Shown in pieces: positions 20,527-32,702 of a DNA stretch of 64,000 nt (its first letter is position 1; each line of letters starts with the position of its first letter). Source of the DNA: Globisporangium splendens (taxonomy: Eukaryota; Oomycota; Peronosporomycetes; Pythiales; Pythiaceae); NCBI GenBank assembly GCA_006386115.1, contig VFIW01000035.1, positions 343,346-407,345 on the forward strand, written 5' to 3'. The notes beneath the pieces are model-generated. The model made no database searches and was not told where the DNA came from. It saw only the letters and a program-made list of their open reading frames with translations. The position numbers and the translations under genes were made by a program.

Positions 20527-20975
20527 ACAATGCGTTAGTTTGGCATGAACGAGTGGCACAGAGGAGCAGATAAGCTCGATTTCCAAATTACTGCTCTCGA
20601 CACTCATGATTAAATAACGAACGCACACACAAAAGACTAAAACAAATAGACTGACTCGAGAGAACACAAACACGCACTTTGCCTTCCTCTATCTTCAAAA
20701 CTACCACGAACTGCATTTGCATGACACGTGCACACACAAATAGTTCTCCGAGATGCAGCATCGCATGGTTTGCGCTTCCGTCGTATCACACTCGATGGAG
20801 TCAGTTTTTGTAAAACTGCGCGCGGTTTGTTTGTGGCAACGACGAGTTGCAGCTGTGGCACTCAGTGCTGAATTCTGCGTTCGCTGTAAAACAACTGCAA
20901 GCACAAGCGAGCAGCAAACGACGACAAAACATCATATGCGTTTAGTAAATAATCGTTTCACGATGAAATGTAGAC
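20527..20975. other. Convergent intergenic spacer
   Basis: Between the reductase (+) and the RRM/zinc-finger gene (-). The latter's last codon is followed by gtaagt, so a small further 3' exon of that gene could lie here. No other feature seen. Confidence 0.5.
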
Positions 20976-23900
20976 TTACATTGAGCACAGCCAATCGCGA
21001 TCCTTGATGCAGACTCGGCTCGGTCCAAACATCCGCTTTCGAAAGCACTTGTCACACTTGTTGTTCCAGATGCTGACTTCGCTCCGACATTCCTGCCCAA
21101 CGCACTTCCAAATCTCCTGTGCCTGGTTGAATTGTGCAGCCAGAATGCGCTGGATGTGCAAATCCATCAAACGCACTTCGATTTGTCCATTTTTGACGAT
21201 TTTGGCTACAAATGTACAACCAGAAAAGTGGTTGATTAGTACGCAAGCAGACGAATGCAATAGTGCCACACACATACTCGTACCGTTGATCTCTTCGACT
21301 GCACTCATTGCCCCATCCGCCGAGTCAAACGTGATGCACGCATCACCTCGTGGACGAAGAGAGCGCTGGCAAAGGAACACGTCAATCGACGGAAATCCGC
21401 TTTCTTTGTCGATCTGCTCGACAAGAAAAACAGAAACAAACTGTTAGGACTTGGTTTCTTCCAGTGAGTGAACAAGCCTGAATATACATCATAGCCGGCG
21501 TACCTCGATGCCAAAAGGACCAAATAGCTCTACGAGTAGCTCTTCATCCACCGTCCCATTGATTCCAGATACGTATACTTTTCTCTTGAGGTGACGAGCG
21601 TCCACTTTCACGCTCTCCAGGTCAAACCGAATGTCCGGTTCTTTATTGAACTGGGATCCATTCTCTTGATCGTCGTCCGAGTCCGAGATAAACATATCGC
21701 TTCCGTAGTCGAACACCGGTCCATCAGCAATTGCAGATGGTGTGTCATCGCGGGCAGCCTTTTGCTTATCCCATGTTTGGGAATCCGATGAACGTCGCGA
21801 GGTCGCACTCTTGCTGTCCGCCGACGTCTTGGATTTCTTACTGGAGTCACTTCGGTCATCATGACCATCGTACTCTCTCTTTCGGGAGGACCTGTCGCTT
21901 CGGTCATCATGACCATTGTATTCTCGCTGTCGCGAGGAACTGTCTCGGTCCAAACTTCCTGTGCGTTGCTTCTTCTCGGATCTCGCATCGACCGAGGGTG
22001 GAGATCGTTCTTTCTTGCTGCTGCTACTCTTGGCGTCGCGATCACGCTTGCCATTGTGATACCGGCTTCGCTCGTCTCGTTCGTGAGATCTTGACCTTGA
22101 ATGCGAGCGATAACGCTTTCTTGAAGGAGAACTTGAGCGCGCTTTACTGTAGCGATCTCGGTCTCTTTTTTGTGGGCTCCGAGATCGAGAGTGCTCTCGC
22201 CGCCGGTCGCGATCTTTCTCCGATGATCGGCTTAAAGACGTCTTGGAACGATAATCCGACTCGCTTGAGCGCCTTCTCGACGGCGAACTCGATTTCTTAT
22301 ACTCTCGACTATCGTCTTTCCGTCCTTGTTTGCCGTTCTTGCTCCATGACGACGAGGAATGTTTAGACGAAGTGTATCGATCTTTATCGCGCTCGCTGTG
22401 CGACCTCTTACTCGACAAAGTAGATTCGATTGAAGGTCCGTAATGGCTGACAGACGCCTTGCCACCTTTACTCGAGGACTGCGACGACTTGGATTTTTTT
22501 GTACTCGATCGCTTGTCAGGTTCATCGGCACGCTCCTTAGGCTGAGTTTTCGCTGGTGACGAATTTGATGGCACGATCTTCTTCTTTGGAATGGGTGCTG
22601 TCTCCAGGAACTTTTCCTTCGTCACAAACGATATGCCTTGTTTCTTCTTTTCTTCAACCAACCTGCTGTGCGCACTTGGTCGCTTGTACTCGCCATCCCG
22701 GAGATCGCGCGCACTCACGCCATTCTCTTCTCGTCCTTCAATGTGGAGAGCGTCATAGATGTCTAATTGCCGCTCCCGCGGGTACACTTTCGTCTTGTTA
22801 GCCGCATTCGCATCAACATTCTTGTTTGACGATTTCACCATGGGAGAAAACGACCACGAAGGAGTCTTTTCGACGTCGCTTGTGGACGACACTTTCGGTG
22901 TTTCAATGTCACTGCCTCCAAATCGAGATTTGCTAGAAGTTTTGGACACGGATGCAGACAAAGGTTCGTCGTCACTGTCGTACTTCCGAGATGTTGTCTC
23001 GTTTGACTTGCTCTTGGCCGCATATGAAAGATAGCGCGCTTCGGGCTTGTCATCTGCTCGCTCCCTCGTATCAGAGCTCTTGCTTCCATTCGAGTTATAG
23101 CGCTCGTCACGTTTATCCACTGCTGCATCGTCTTTTTTTGCGGTGCTGTCGTCACGTTTGCTAAACACATCGGATCCGTAAGATTTCCGAGCACTTCCCG
23201 ATGACGACGATACGGCTTTGAATGCAAACTCTGTTGTGGTTCGAACTTCTCGTTCGAGTGATACCAGCGGCTCGCTGTATCGTTTCTTGGTCGTTCCATT
23301 CGATTTTCTAGTCCCCTTTTGCTGGACGTTCCTGGCGAGATCATGGCGCATGCCATTCGATTTCAGAGACTCCTCTTCATCCAAAAGCTGGATAGATCGC
23401 CGTGAATGCGCAAATTTCCCTTTCATTACGGTTGATCGAGAAATCACAGTCTTCTTGCGCAACCCATTGGATCCAAGACTTTCGGCTGCAGCTGTGGCAG
23501 ACTTGGTCTTCTCGTTCTCTTTGATCGTTTGCGTCGGAACGGACTTGATAAATTCCACGTCTGGAGTACTGTCTAGCACCTTTGCCGGTACGGATGGTTT
23601 CTGCTCGGCTACTTTAGAGTCTTGCTTCGGCTTTGCTTTTCGCTTCTTTTTCTCTGAAGCATCCGCAAAAAACTGCTCGTACTCATCATCATGTGGCGCA
23701 GCAGCACCTGCGCTCTCGTTGGATGTGTCGTCGTCACTATTGTCGCTGAAACCTAGGTCATCTAGACGACTTGAGCTTCCAAACTCGAACTCCTCAGTGC
23801 CGTTTTGCGCTTCCGAGTCGTCAGAAACCACAGTCTCTGCCTCGGACACTTCTCCTTCCTCTTGGCTTCCCACTGGTTTATTCGTCGCAATCTTCAATGC

Positions 23901-26273
23901 GCTACTTTCCTTCGACGATGCCGCGTTCGTTGGGTCAAAAGCTTGCTGAGTCTGCACTTCTTGACTTGAGTTTGGTAATTTGGTAGAATCCGAGTCTCCA
24001 CCACTTGGTACTGTTTTCTCCGTTTCTACCTCTTGCGTTGTCGACTCACCGTTATCGTGCATCTCTTCGTCCTCAACACCGTGTTCGTCAAGACCAACAT
24101 CTTTTTCTTCGCTGTCTTCAGCTTCGAGGTCCACTGTCTCCGTTTCAGAAAACTCTTCATCATCTATTTGGAATGAGGTGATGTTTCTGATCATTTCTTG
24201 ATGACGAGCCAGTAGCGCTTTGCTCAAACCTGGTACTCCAGTCTGCTCGCCACTTTCCCCGTGTACTGGTTCCTCATCCTTTCGCTTTGTTGCTTCGATT
24301 TCCGTTGCAGACACTCCATCGGCATGACCATTGGCTTTGCTGATATTCGTTTTGCTCGCATCGTTCGCATCAAGCACCCCATTTTCCGCAACAACCTGCT
24401 CTATCTCCTTCGCATTGATCTTTTCCTTGATCAGACGTGAAGACACGGCAGGTCGAGGTGTCGGAACATGTTGCGTAGACTTTGTTGGATCTTCACACCG
24501 AACAGCACTGCTGTCTTTGACTTTCTTGTTTTCGCTCGTGGGCAAAGGTTCTCGCGATTGAACGTATGCTAGATCCCTCGCGAGTGCCGACGCCTTAGGT
24601 TCCTCATTCCTTCGATCCTTGCTGCTGCTGCTGGAGGTATTCGTACTCTTTCTGGAGCTTTGCTCAACTGACGAATGCTCGGATCCGGACTGTTCATCGC
24701 CGCTGGACCGCAAGTCGATCGGTTGATCCACAGTACTAAAACCACCAAAGCCATTGACCTTCCTCGCAGGAGATCCATGTTGCTCACTCACCGTAGCTTT
24801 GCTCGAACCAGAGCTCGTCGGTTGCTTCAATTCCGCTTGCGCAGAAGTCGCATTCGATAACGATTTACTCTTCCTTGGAGATTTACGCTGAGAAGCGCCA
24901 GCTTTCTCGCGTTTACTGTCTCGATACTCATTCCGCAGTCGCCGGCGAGGTTTCTTTCGCGACTCTTTCGACGCATCGTTATTCAGGCCGTCGTCGCTCA
25001 GTAGCTCCAAATCGCTGAGTGGGTCGTCGTCTTGCTCTTCCACATCATCGACCAGTGAGAAATCGCTGCCTTCACTCATCGGAGAGTCGGTATCGCTTTC
25101 CGCGTCACTTCCCTTTGCGTAAAACTTGGCCGCTTGGTCGATATACCGTTGCTCCTCCAGTGAGTTCACACCAAATCGTTTTGGACGCTGGCGATTTCGC
25201 TGGGGCATCGACTCTTTCCGACGAAGAACCTCGGGGTCTCGATACCCCGTCACCCAGCTTCGCATTTCTTCCGCGACTGGATCCAGCGCGGCTCGGTGTG
25301 CAGATCGCGAAGTCTCGACCGATTTCGTTTCTTCGTCGCTGGCGCTTTCGTCGGATCCGCCATTCACAGCGTTTCGCCGTTTCTTTTGTTTCTTGTTCTC
25401 TGCGTCGTGTCCATTGTGCTTTTTCACAGTGGGAGTAATAACGGAATCCAGGAGCTCCTGCATGACACGCGATTTTTGTCCTCCTGCGTTAGCTGCTGCC
25501 GCTTGCTGCTGTGCTTTCCGTAGATGCGGTGGTGTACTTTCCTCGGTCTTGTGCTCTTCATGATCACTCAGCGATGCTGGCGGCAGGTGGTGGTCAACAT
25601 CGCTAATGTCCAGATCCAGATCCGTCATCAACTCGGCGACGTTTGGATCGTCACTGAGCAATGCTCCTGTGGCAGAGGCAGACGCACTGTGGCTTTGATT
25701 CGCAGTCGGTAATCGCAGAGGCCGCATCTTGAGTAGGGACGGCTGCAAGCCCGATTTGGCTGGGGACGCATACCGCTTCGGTGGTGTATTCCGTGCAAGG
25801 AGATGATCCGGCATCTGCAGTGGCACCGTCATCGACGTCGCAATAGAAGCAACGGCCGGTTGCGTGCCATTATTGGAAACCACCGCTGCCGTCGATACGT
25901 TACTATCGACTGCCGACGTCGCAAGCCCAGCCGTCGCGGCTTCGTGCTCCATCAGCTTCTTCAGATCCTCCGGATTCACGTCCCGCAGGAAATCCAGCGC
26001 CAGGTCCATGATCGCGAGCCCCTGCTCGCCATCGCCGTCCTCGTCATCATGATCGGGCTCAAACCCTGCATCTTCGTCATCACCTCCATCATCATCTTCT
26101 TCCCGCTGCAACACTTTCTGCAACGCGACAAACTCCATGTGACGCTGCATCCTCTGGAAGATCTCGGTCGTGGTGCGCTGCCGCTGCCGCTCTTTCGCGT
26201 CGAGCCATTGCTTGGCGCGCTGCAGCTCTTCCTCCCAGAGACTCGTCGCACTCGACGCCATCGGCTGCTGCAT
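20976..26273 (-). CDS. Large disordered RNA-binding protein with RRM and RanBP2-type zinc finger (FUS/TAF15-like end)
   Basis: Three exons on the minus strand, 26273-21504, 21413-21278 and 21205-20976, give 1,711 residues. The start is the ATG at 26273 (MQQPMASSATSL). The first exon encodes about 1,590 residues of mostly low-complexity, acidic, Ser/Lys-rich sequence and an RS-like region (SRSRSPQKRDRD, RSRSHERDERS). An RRM begins at the exon end (KRKVYVSGINGTVDEELL) and is completed in exon 2 (RGDACITFDSADGAM). Exon 3 carries a RanBP2-type zinc finger, WKCVGQECRSEVSIWNNKC followed by DKC. The order RRM then zinc finger is that of the FUS/EWS/TAF15 family, which bind RNA and nascent transcripts; the long disordered N-terminal part suggests phase-separating nuclear RNP work. 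The stop TAA overlaps a good splice donor (gtaagt), so the true end may be further downstream. Confidence 0.82.
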
Positions 26274-27063
26274 CACTCAGTGTATAGGAGACAACCGCGA
26301 AATCGCTCTTTCCGCACTCGTTTCGATGCACTTTCCGCCAAACGCCAGTCACCCGCGCTCTTCCTTCCTAATGAGCACACTGACACACAGAGAACAGCGC
26401 ATGGTGAGCACGACGCAAGCTATACACGCACAATGTATAAACACACAACCACTCGAGGTCAAATGCGCACAGCAGAGCTACATACATCCGTTGCAATCGG
26501 CTTTGTTGCGCGCGCCGTTCCTCTTAATGAACACACTGACACACACCTAGAGGAACGCAAGGGTAAGCGCGACGCCATCGACATACACACACACGCACAC
26601 ACTGTAGACCATATAGAGAGCGTCGTATACACAGAGGCGCATAAGCCATGTATGCACAGAGCAAGACGAGCTTACCGTAGGTGCTGGATTTGTTGCACTT
26701 GATCTCAGTGTCTTGAAGCCCAACTGCAGCTTCCTTCCCCCACACACTCCCACTCAATACATCAAAAGGAAAGGTAATAGAAGATGGAGTTACCGGTAGG
26801 AATACCGGTTTGGATACGGTACACTCTGTCAAAATGAAACGGGTCGTGTTCTGTCAGTGTTTTGACGAATATGACAAAAGGTGCCTACATTTTGTTATTG
26901 CGTGCCATGAATGCGCTCCAAGATGGATTCCTTTTGTTTCTCGATCGATTGGTTCGCATGGCTGGCAGAAGACTGGACGCCACTTCATGTACATGGCCTC
27001 TCAAACTTCGTTTGTACGACACAACTTCTGTCTCCTTCTTCTCGCGCAACAATCTCATCATCA
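26274..27063. other. Intergenic region with CA-rich microsatellite and TACCGGT motifs
   Basis: Upstream of the RRM/zinc-finger gene (-) and downstream of the Integrator-like gene (-). Contains acacacac stretches near 26583-26600 and two TACCGGT elements near 26789-26806 followed by a TACGGTA. No recognisable gene. Confidence 0.5.
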
Positions 27064-30000
27064 TCAGCACATGTAGAGCGGGTACTTGGACCCAATCTTG
27101 CGGATGTTGTTGCGCAGCGCCTTGCGCAGCGGAATTAAATAAAACTCGAGCGGCACATTCGCGTGCGGATTCGCACCGGAGCCTCCGCTCGACACAGCAG
27201 GGGACGGCGTCGCCGAGATGGGCGATGCTGTCGTGGATGACGCTGGCGTTGGTCCCACTGTCGTAGACTCGGCCGAAGGCGGATGATCGGATAAGTAGAA
27301 CCAGCAGCTGAACAGGATTCCGCGAATGTCGGCAGGTGACGTCAAGGGTAGCAACTCCGCCGCTTTCCCCAACTGCGGTGGGATCCATCCCGTAAGGCGA
27401 AGGATCTCCACGAGTGCGCACGTCAAGGCTAGCTGGTTCCGGTTGCGCATGTATGGCGGCACATCCATGTTCTCGACACCCAAGTCGCCTCCTTTGACGC
27501 TGTTCCAGTGGCCGAGCAGCACGATCAGCGCCGATTTGATCAACGGCACGAGGCGCAGACTCTGAGTCGAGTGGATCGTCGCCGATGTCGTGATCGCGGC
27601 GCGAAGCAGCGGCAGGAACGCTGGAAAGTGATTCAGCCACTGCTCGATGCGCAGATCCATGTCGAAACTTGAGCGGTTCGGCAGTGTCTCCTTGTAAATG
27701 TCGTCGCTCGGGATACCGCAGCATGGAATCGCACGCTCGAGCAGCAAATCCACCACCGCTTTGAGTTTGCGTTCGCATTGGTCGCTGTCTGGATCGCCGC
27801 TCGGTAATGTCCGGCGTCCCACACCAGACGCTGATCGACCCGCCATCGTCGGCACGGTGGTCGACAGCAGCTGGAAGAGCAGGTCCGTTGCGTACATGGA
27901 GCACGTGTGTGCGGCGTCCATCTCGCGCTCCCACGACGCGTCCAGTGTCTTTCGGTATACGAGCGTCTCTGGAAACTGCGTCACGATCACCTTGGACGAT
28001 TGCAGGTTCGTGCACTTGGAACTGATTGTGCGTTCCGATCGGATCACTACTCGACCCCCGTCCGCGTCGATTGGTAGCTCCTCGTCATTGTGGGAAAAGT
28101 TGACACGATTTGGGAAATGCGTCGGGATGCTCGTCGCCGACGTCGTGCTGAATAGCGCATCGATCCACAGCGACGCAAACGTGCTGTACACCGACGACGG
28201 GTAATGCGCCACACCACCGTCTAGCGCCAAGAGTCGGAACATCGTCACTTTCAGCGTCTCCAGTCGACTCTGCATCTCAAAGTGCACGACCTGACTTGGT
28301 GAATTCTTGCTGCTTACAATCTCCGCTCGATATTGCCGCAAGAGATGAAAGAAGACCGTCGTGAGCTTCCGCAAACAGCGATACTGCCAAATTGGGTCTT
28401 CCAAGGACCGGAACGGCGTCTGCGACAGCAATGCAAGCGCTCGTGATGCAACTCTGTTGTCACGGGAGCACGATAAATCCAAAAAGCCTTCCCAGAAATC
28501 GGCCCCTTGTGCATCTTTCCACAGCATAAATTGCTGCCAGCTGTGGGTCCACGACTCGGCTTGCACGAGTGGGTCGATCGCAGCGGACAACGACAGATCT
28601 GATGCCGTCACAAGCAGCTGAATCGGCAATCCCTGCGATTCGTGGACGCCACGTTCGTTTCCATGTAACAGCGTGTGAAGGATCTCCAAAACTCGTCGTG
28701 TCTGACGAGCATCTGGCACCAGGGAATGGTTGCACGACGCCATCATCTCCTTCACGAACGCGGCATAGTCGACCGATAGTGGCGTTAAAATACTTGACAG
28801 CAACCCACACAACGCACGACCTCTCAGTTCGGAAATCGCTACTGCTGAGCTCGACGAATCGTCGGCATTTTCGCACAGCATCAAGTCCGCGTCGATGAGA
28901 TGCTTTGTCACGTCCTTCGCTGAAACGAATTTGGCGAGCAACTCGAGCCAATGTCGCCACTGGTCGAAACGTTGCTGACTTGGATCGTTCGCTCCACCAT
29001 TGCTTGCTCGTAATCCGCGAAGCGCGGACTGGCAGATGAACGGCAGAAAACGGTAAATGCCTTTGACGAATACATGCGATTCTTCGTCGCTCGCCCATTT
29101 CACGACTTGTGCATGGAATGCTGACGCTGCATCGGCAAGCTGAGGTGCCACAGTCGTAGTCGCAGCCAGCTCTTGCAGCAATACGATCAACTGGAAACCA
29201 GAGTACGGCAGTTCATTCGATCTTTTCTCAAGAAGTCGGAGAAACTTCGCAGACCAAGTGCTGCCTTCATTCTGCGCTTGCGTCGCCATTTCCAGAGGAT
29301 ATGAAGAGATATTTGCCCACAACGCACACACGAGGTCTCTCGTGATGACAAACTGCAAGCTATCATCGCACGCGCGAAGGAACACTGGATACTCGGTCGC
29401 GACGGTCACAAGCTGGTGCACAACCCAAGCCACAGGTCGTCCACGGATCTCCAGCACATCGTCGTTCGCTGCTTCTTCAAGCAAGTGTCGCACGATATCC
29501 ACGAGTTGAGCAGGATTCTTTGAAACGAGATACTCCACGACTGGGATCGTAGCTGCCCGTGCTGCATCGTTGTCGAACTGGGTAAACACCATCTCGTGGA
29601 CGAGGAACTCGGCCATGGCGTACGAATTGAGTTGCCCGACACATACCAAAGTCCACATCCAGTGCGACGGCACAGCTGCAGCCTGACACCATTCCAGGAC
29701 TTGCGTCATCAGCTTCGAGGCGTCCTGTTCGTCATGGCAGCTCATGAGAGCACGCCGGATCACGGACAACAGCTGCGAGTACAACGGCTTCTGCGCCAGC
29801 GCAGCCAGTGTCGCCTCAAAGTCCAAAGTTGGTGCTGGTTTCATGATCAGGAGCTTCTCAATGGGGTCTTTCTCGTTCAAAATGCCGCAAAATCCGAGGC
29901 AAAACTGCACCACCTCTGTCAGCACCCGCAGCGACGTGAACTGCGCGTCGATCTTTTCTTGCAGCAAGTGGATGCACTTTTGAATCTCGGCAATGCTTTC

Positions 30001-30748
30001 CTCTAAACACAACAATCAGCAATACAACGTCGGTGAGAAACAGTCGACACATATAGACAAACAAGCACGATACAGACGTACCCATGGTGTGTGATAGCGC
30101 TTTCGATTTGCGCTGCTGCTTACTTTTCTTGTGGCGCTTGGCCGCGGGTGCGTCCCCCTTGGCTTCGGCGACGAGATACTTCTGCACGGCGCTCTGGAAC
30201 TCGACCTTCACGCGTTCGAGATCGTCGTCGCTCAGCACAACCGACTGGGTGTTGATCTCGACCATCGACTGCTTGTGCTGCCGCGTGAGGATAGGCGAGT
30301 CCGACGTCGACTGCGGCGAGATCGGGTCAGCTACGACAGCATCACGTCCGACTTCGTCCACGTCCATACTCGGTGGCTCTTCTGCGGCTTGCGGTTCTAC
30401 TACTACTACGACTTGCGGTACAGCGTTGACCACTTGGACATGAGGTTGGCTATTGACAGCGTCGCCATGACGTCGCACGGCAGGCGACATGTCGTCGTCC
30501 ATGGGGGAGTTCATGAGGTTCGAGAGTCCCGCGCGGTGGAGACGCGACGGCGGATTGGGATTCGGCGGCGGCACTGTGATCGGCACGACGTCGCGCTGCG
30601 GCGCAGGCACGTCGTCGTGGTCGGACGACGACAGCAGAGAAGACAGCGACGTGGGAGCGCGCATCGGGAGCGTGAACGCGGGCGGCGCCGGGGACGCGTT
30701 GCCGTCGTCGTCACCATCCATCGCGTTCAGAGGGATCTCCATCTTCAT
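27064..30748 (-). CDS. INTS5: Integrator complex subunit 5-like protein
   Basis: Two exons, 30748-30082 and 30002-27064, joined in phase over a 79-base GT-AG intron, give 1,201 residues. The first exon is a disordered acidic/proline-rich leader ending in a basic cluster (AAKRHKKSKQQRKSK). The second is all-helical and non-repetitive. Its C-terminal third matches what I know of INTS5: MDLRIEQWLNHFPAFLPLL, then VPLIKSALIVLLGHW, then LVEILRLTGWIPPQLGKA, RGILFSCWFYLSDH and the final NVPLEFYLIPLRKALRNNI. Metazoan INTS5 is about 1,020 residues and part of the Integrator core that cleaves nascent snRNAs and mRNAs and attenuates RNA polymerase II. The assignment rests on remembered family patterns in the C-terminal half; the N-terminal half is diverged. 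It is divergently arranged with the RWDD3-like gene, 389 bases apart. Confidence 0.7.
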
Positions 30749-31137
30749 TTGCACTTGAATTTGTATCGGGACAAGCCAAGCCAAAAATGCGCACTTGACA
30801 AACGCAAAAGACCTTCAAACCGGTATGTACTGGCATCGTCAACGAATCAAAGATATTACCGGGATATCGGTACTTGCACGGTTGATACCGGCATCAACTT
30901 CAAGATTACCGTAAACTGGAGTTTACCGGCATTGCAAACCAGTTGAAGTAAGTACCGGTAGGTTGATAGTTATACAGTTGGATACCGGTATTCGGTCAAG
31001 TGTCGCTTTGGAAGGAGTGGCAGGCAGTTCGAAGCGCAACAGCTCGTCAAGCTCACTGATTGAAGCTCTACGCGCGCAGCGAGCTCCTCTCTCTGTGCCA
31101 TTGACTGCGTGCCTCTCTATCCACCCCGCTTATAGCC
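30749..31137. promoter_or_regulatory. Bidirectional promoter region with clustered TACCGG elements
   Basis: The gap between two divergent start codons holds at least seven TACCGG/ACCGGTA-type words between about 30818 and 30990, including the palindromic TACCGGTA at about 30953-30960 and 30983-30990. Related words occur again near 26789-26820 but I did not notice them elsewhere in the window. Confidence 0.45.
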
Positions 31138-32127
31138 ATGGAAGCGCTGCTGATCCGCGTCGACCTCCTGCGCAACCGCAAACAGTACACGTCGATCCTG
31201 AAGACGTGGCTCCAGGAGCTCGAGATCGCGAGCGGACGGCTCATCACGATGGGCGAGGTGCATCTTTTATTTATTGCCGCCGAGAGCGCGAAGATCGACA
31301 AACTGCTAGAGTACTACGCGAGCAAGGAGATCGACTCGAATGCCAAGGGCGAGGTGTGCAGCGTCTATTGGATGATGGCATGTGTGTGTGTGTGCTTGTT
31401 GTTGGTTAATGGATATTATTGTGTGTGTTGATGCGGTTGTGTAGCTCTGTGTAGACAAGTTTATAGATATAGTGGGCAGAAAGAGTATCGAGGGGTCCGG
31501 ATGCAAGGGGTTCTTGGAGATGAACATTCTGGTACGTCATCGTTTATTGCTGAACTCCCACAGAATCTGTATGAGCTTGCGTATTATTTTCTAACATGTG
31601 CATTCTCCAATCTTGTCCAGAATAAACACCTGTTAGAGAAAGTATTGGTGCACGAATGGCACGGCGAGCTCGCGTGGCTCGAGTCGGCACTGTCGACGTC
31701 TCGAACAAAATCGCTGCTCGCTTGGCGTGAGGCTGCAAAAGCCGCGCGGAAAGATCGTCGCAAGAAGTCGGCTCAAGATCGAGACGCGACCAAATTGGTG
31801 AAGAAACAGCGGGCGGAAGCCGAGGCGGTGGCGACCAGGGCGGCAGCGAAAGCTAACAGCGAAGTGCAGAACGATGAAGATGGTGATGACGATAGAGAAG
31901 AGGAGCGAGAACAGCCAAAGCCGGCGGCATCCGATGATGGGGACAAAAAATCCCAACCGAAGGCTGAAGCGGAGAGGAGTGACAAGAGCGCTTCCTTGAG
32001 CACGACGAATCCGCCACCTACCGATCCAGCGGCGTCCCAGAAACAGCAGCAGCAGCAGTCGAAGAAACGACGCCGAAATCAGTCCAAGAGCAATCAGAAG
32101 CAGAAGCAACAGCGCAAGGCGAGTTGA
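31138..32127 (+). CDS. RWDD3-like C-terminal (DUF1115/Prp3_C-type) domain protein with charged tail
   Basis: Three phase-0 exons, 31138-31353, 31445-31531 and 31621-32127, give 269 residues. The first 130 residues (VDLLRNRKQYTSILKTWLQE, ASGRLITMGEVHLLFI, KIDKLLEYYASKEID) resemble the ferredoxin-like domain at the C-terminus of RWDD3/RWDD2 proteins, here without the preceding RWD domain. The rest is a Lys/Arg/Glu/Gln-rich tail ending in KKRRRNQSKSNQKQKQQRK, probably disordered and nuclear/nucleolar. RWDD3 acts in sumoylation and Prp3 in the U4/U6 snRNP; which role applies here cannot be told. A (GT)n run sits in intron 1 (about 31380-31395). Confidence 0.55.
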
Positions 32128-32702
32128 GTTGGTCGCAGCATTCTTTTTGATGAAGTTTAATATTGATCCACAATAGACACCCTTGTCGCATTTATGTGCT
32201 GCGTGGACTTTTGTTTCGCAATGAACATAGAGCGAGAACCCAAAATAACGATCTGACGCGACTCGAGAATCCACCAATCGGAAGGTTGCATCTGCGACTG
32301 TCTACTTTGATTTCAGCCAATCCCAGTCACTCTCAGCAATTGTTGATGCGTCAGTCATTTCTCACTTCATAAACAGATTTCGCTCATATCAATGCAAGAG
32401 AATGTGATCTGTTAAGTTACGTTTTCTACCTAATTTTGAGCACGTGAATGTTGTGACTTGAGCTTTACATCGCTTCTGGCGCATTTTTCCATTCATCCCC
32501 GCGGAAACGAATGCTTCTCCGCGACATCAGATTGCGCAGGATCGCATCTCTTAGCGCCACAAGAAAAAAAACAAAACAAAAAACAAAAAACAACTTTTTT
32601 TCTCGAAGAAGCCGACCAAGGCACCGACGGCGACGCTCTCTCTATCACGCACCTTATTCCCCTCACGAGCACGCAGTCATCTCATCCGCGTTCGTCCCCG
32701 CT
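32128..32702. other. Intergenic, ATG13 upstream region
   Basis: Contains an A-rich run (about 32570-32600) and, at about 32478, gcatttttccattcatcc, a loose match to the oomycete initiator. No ORF of interest. Confidence 0.45.
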
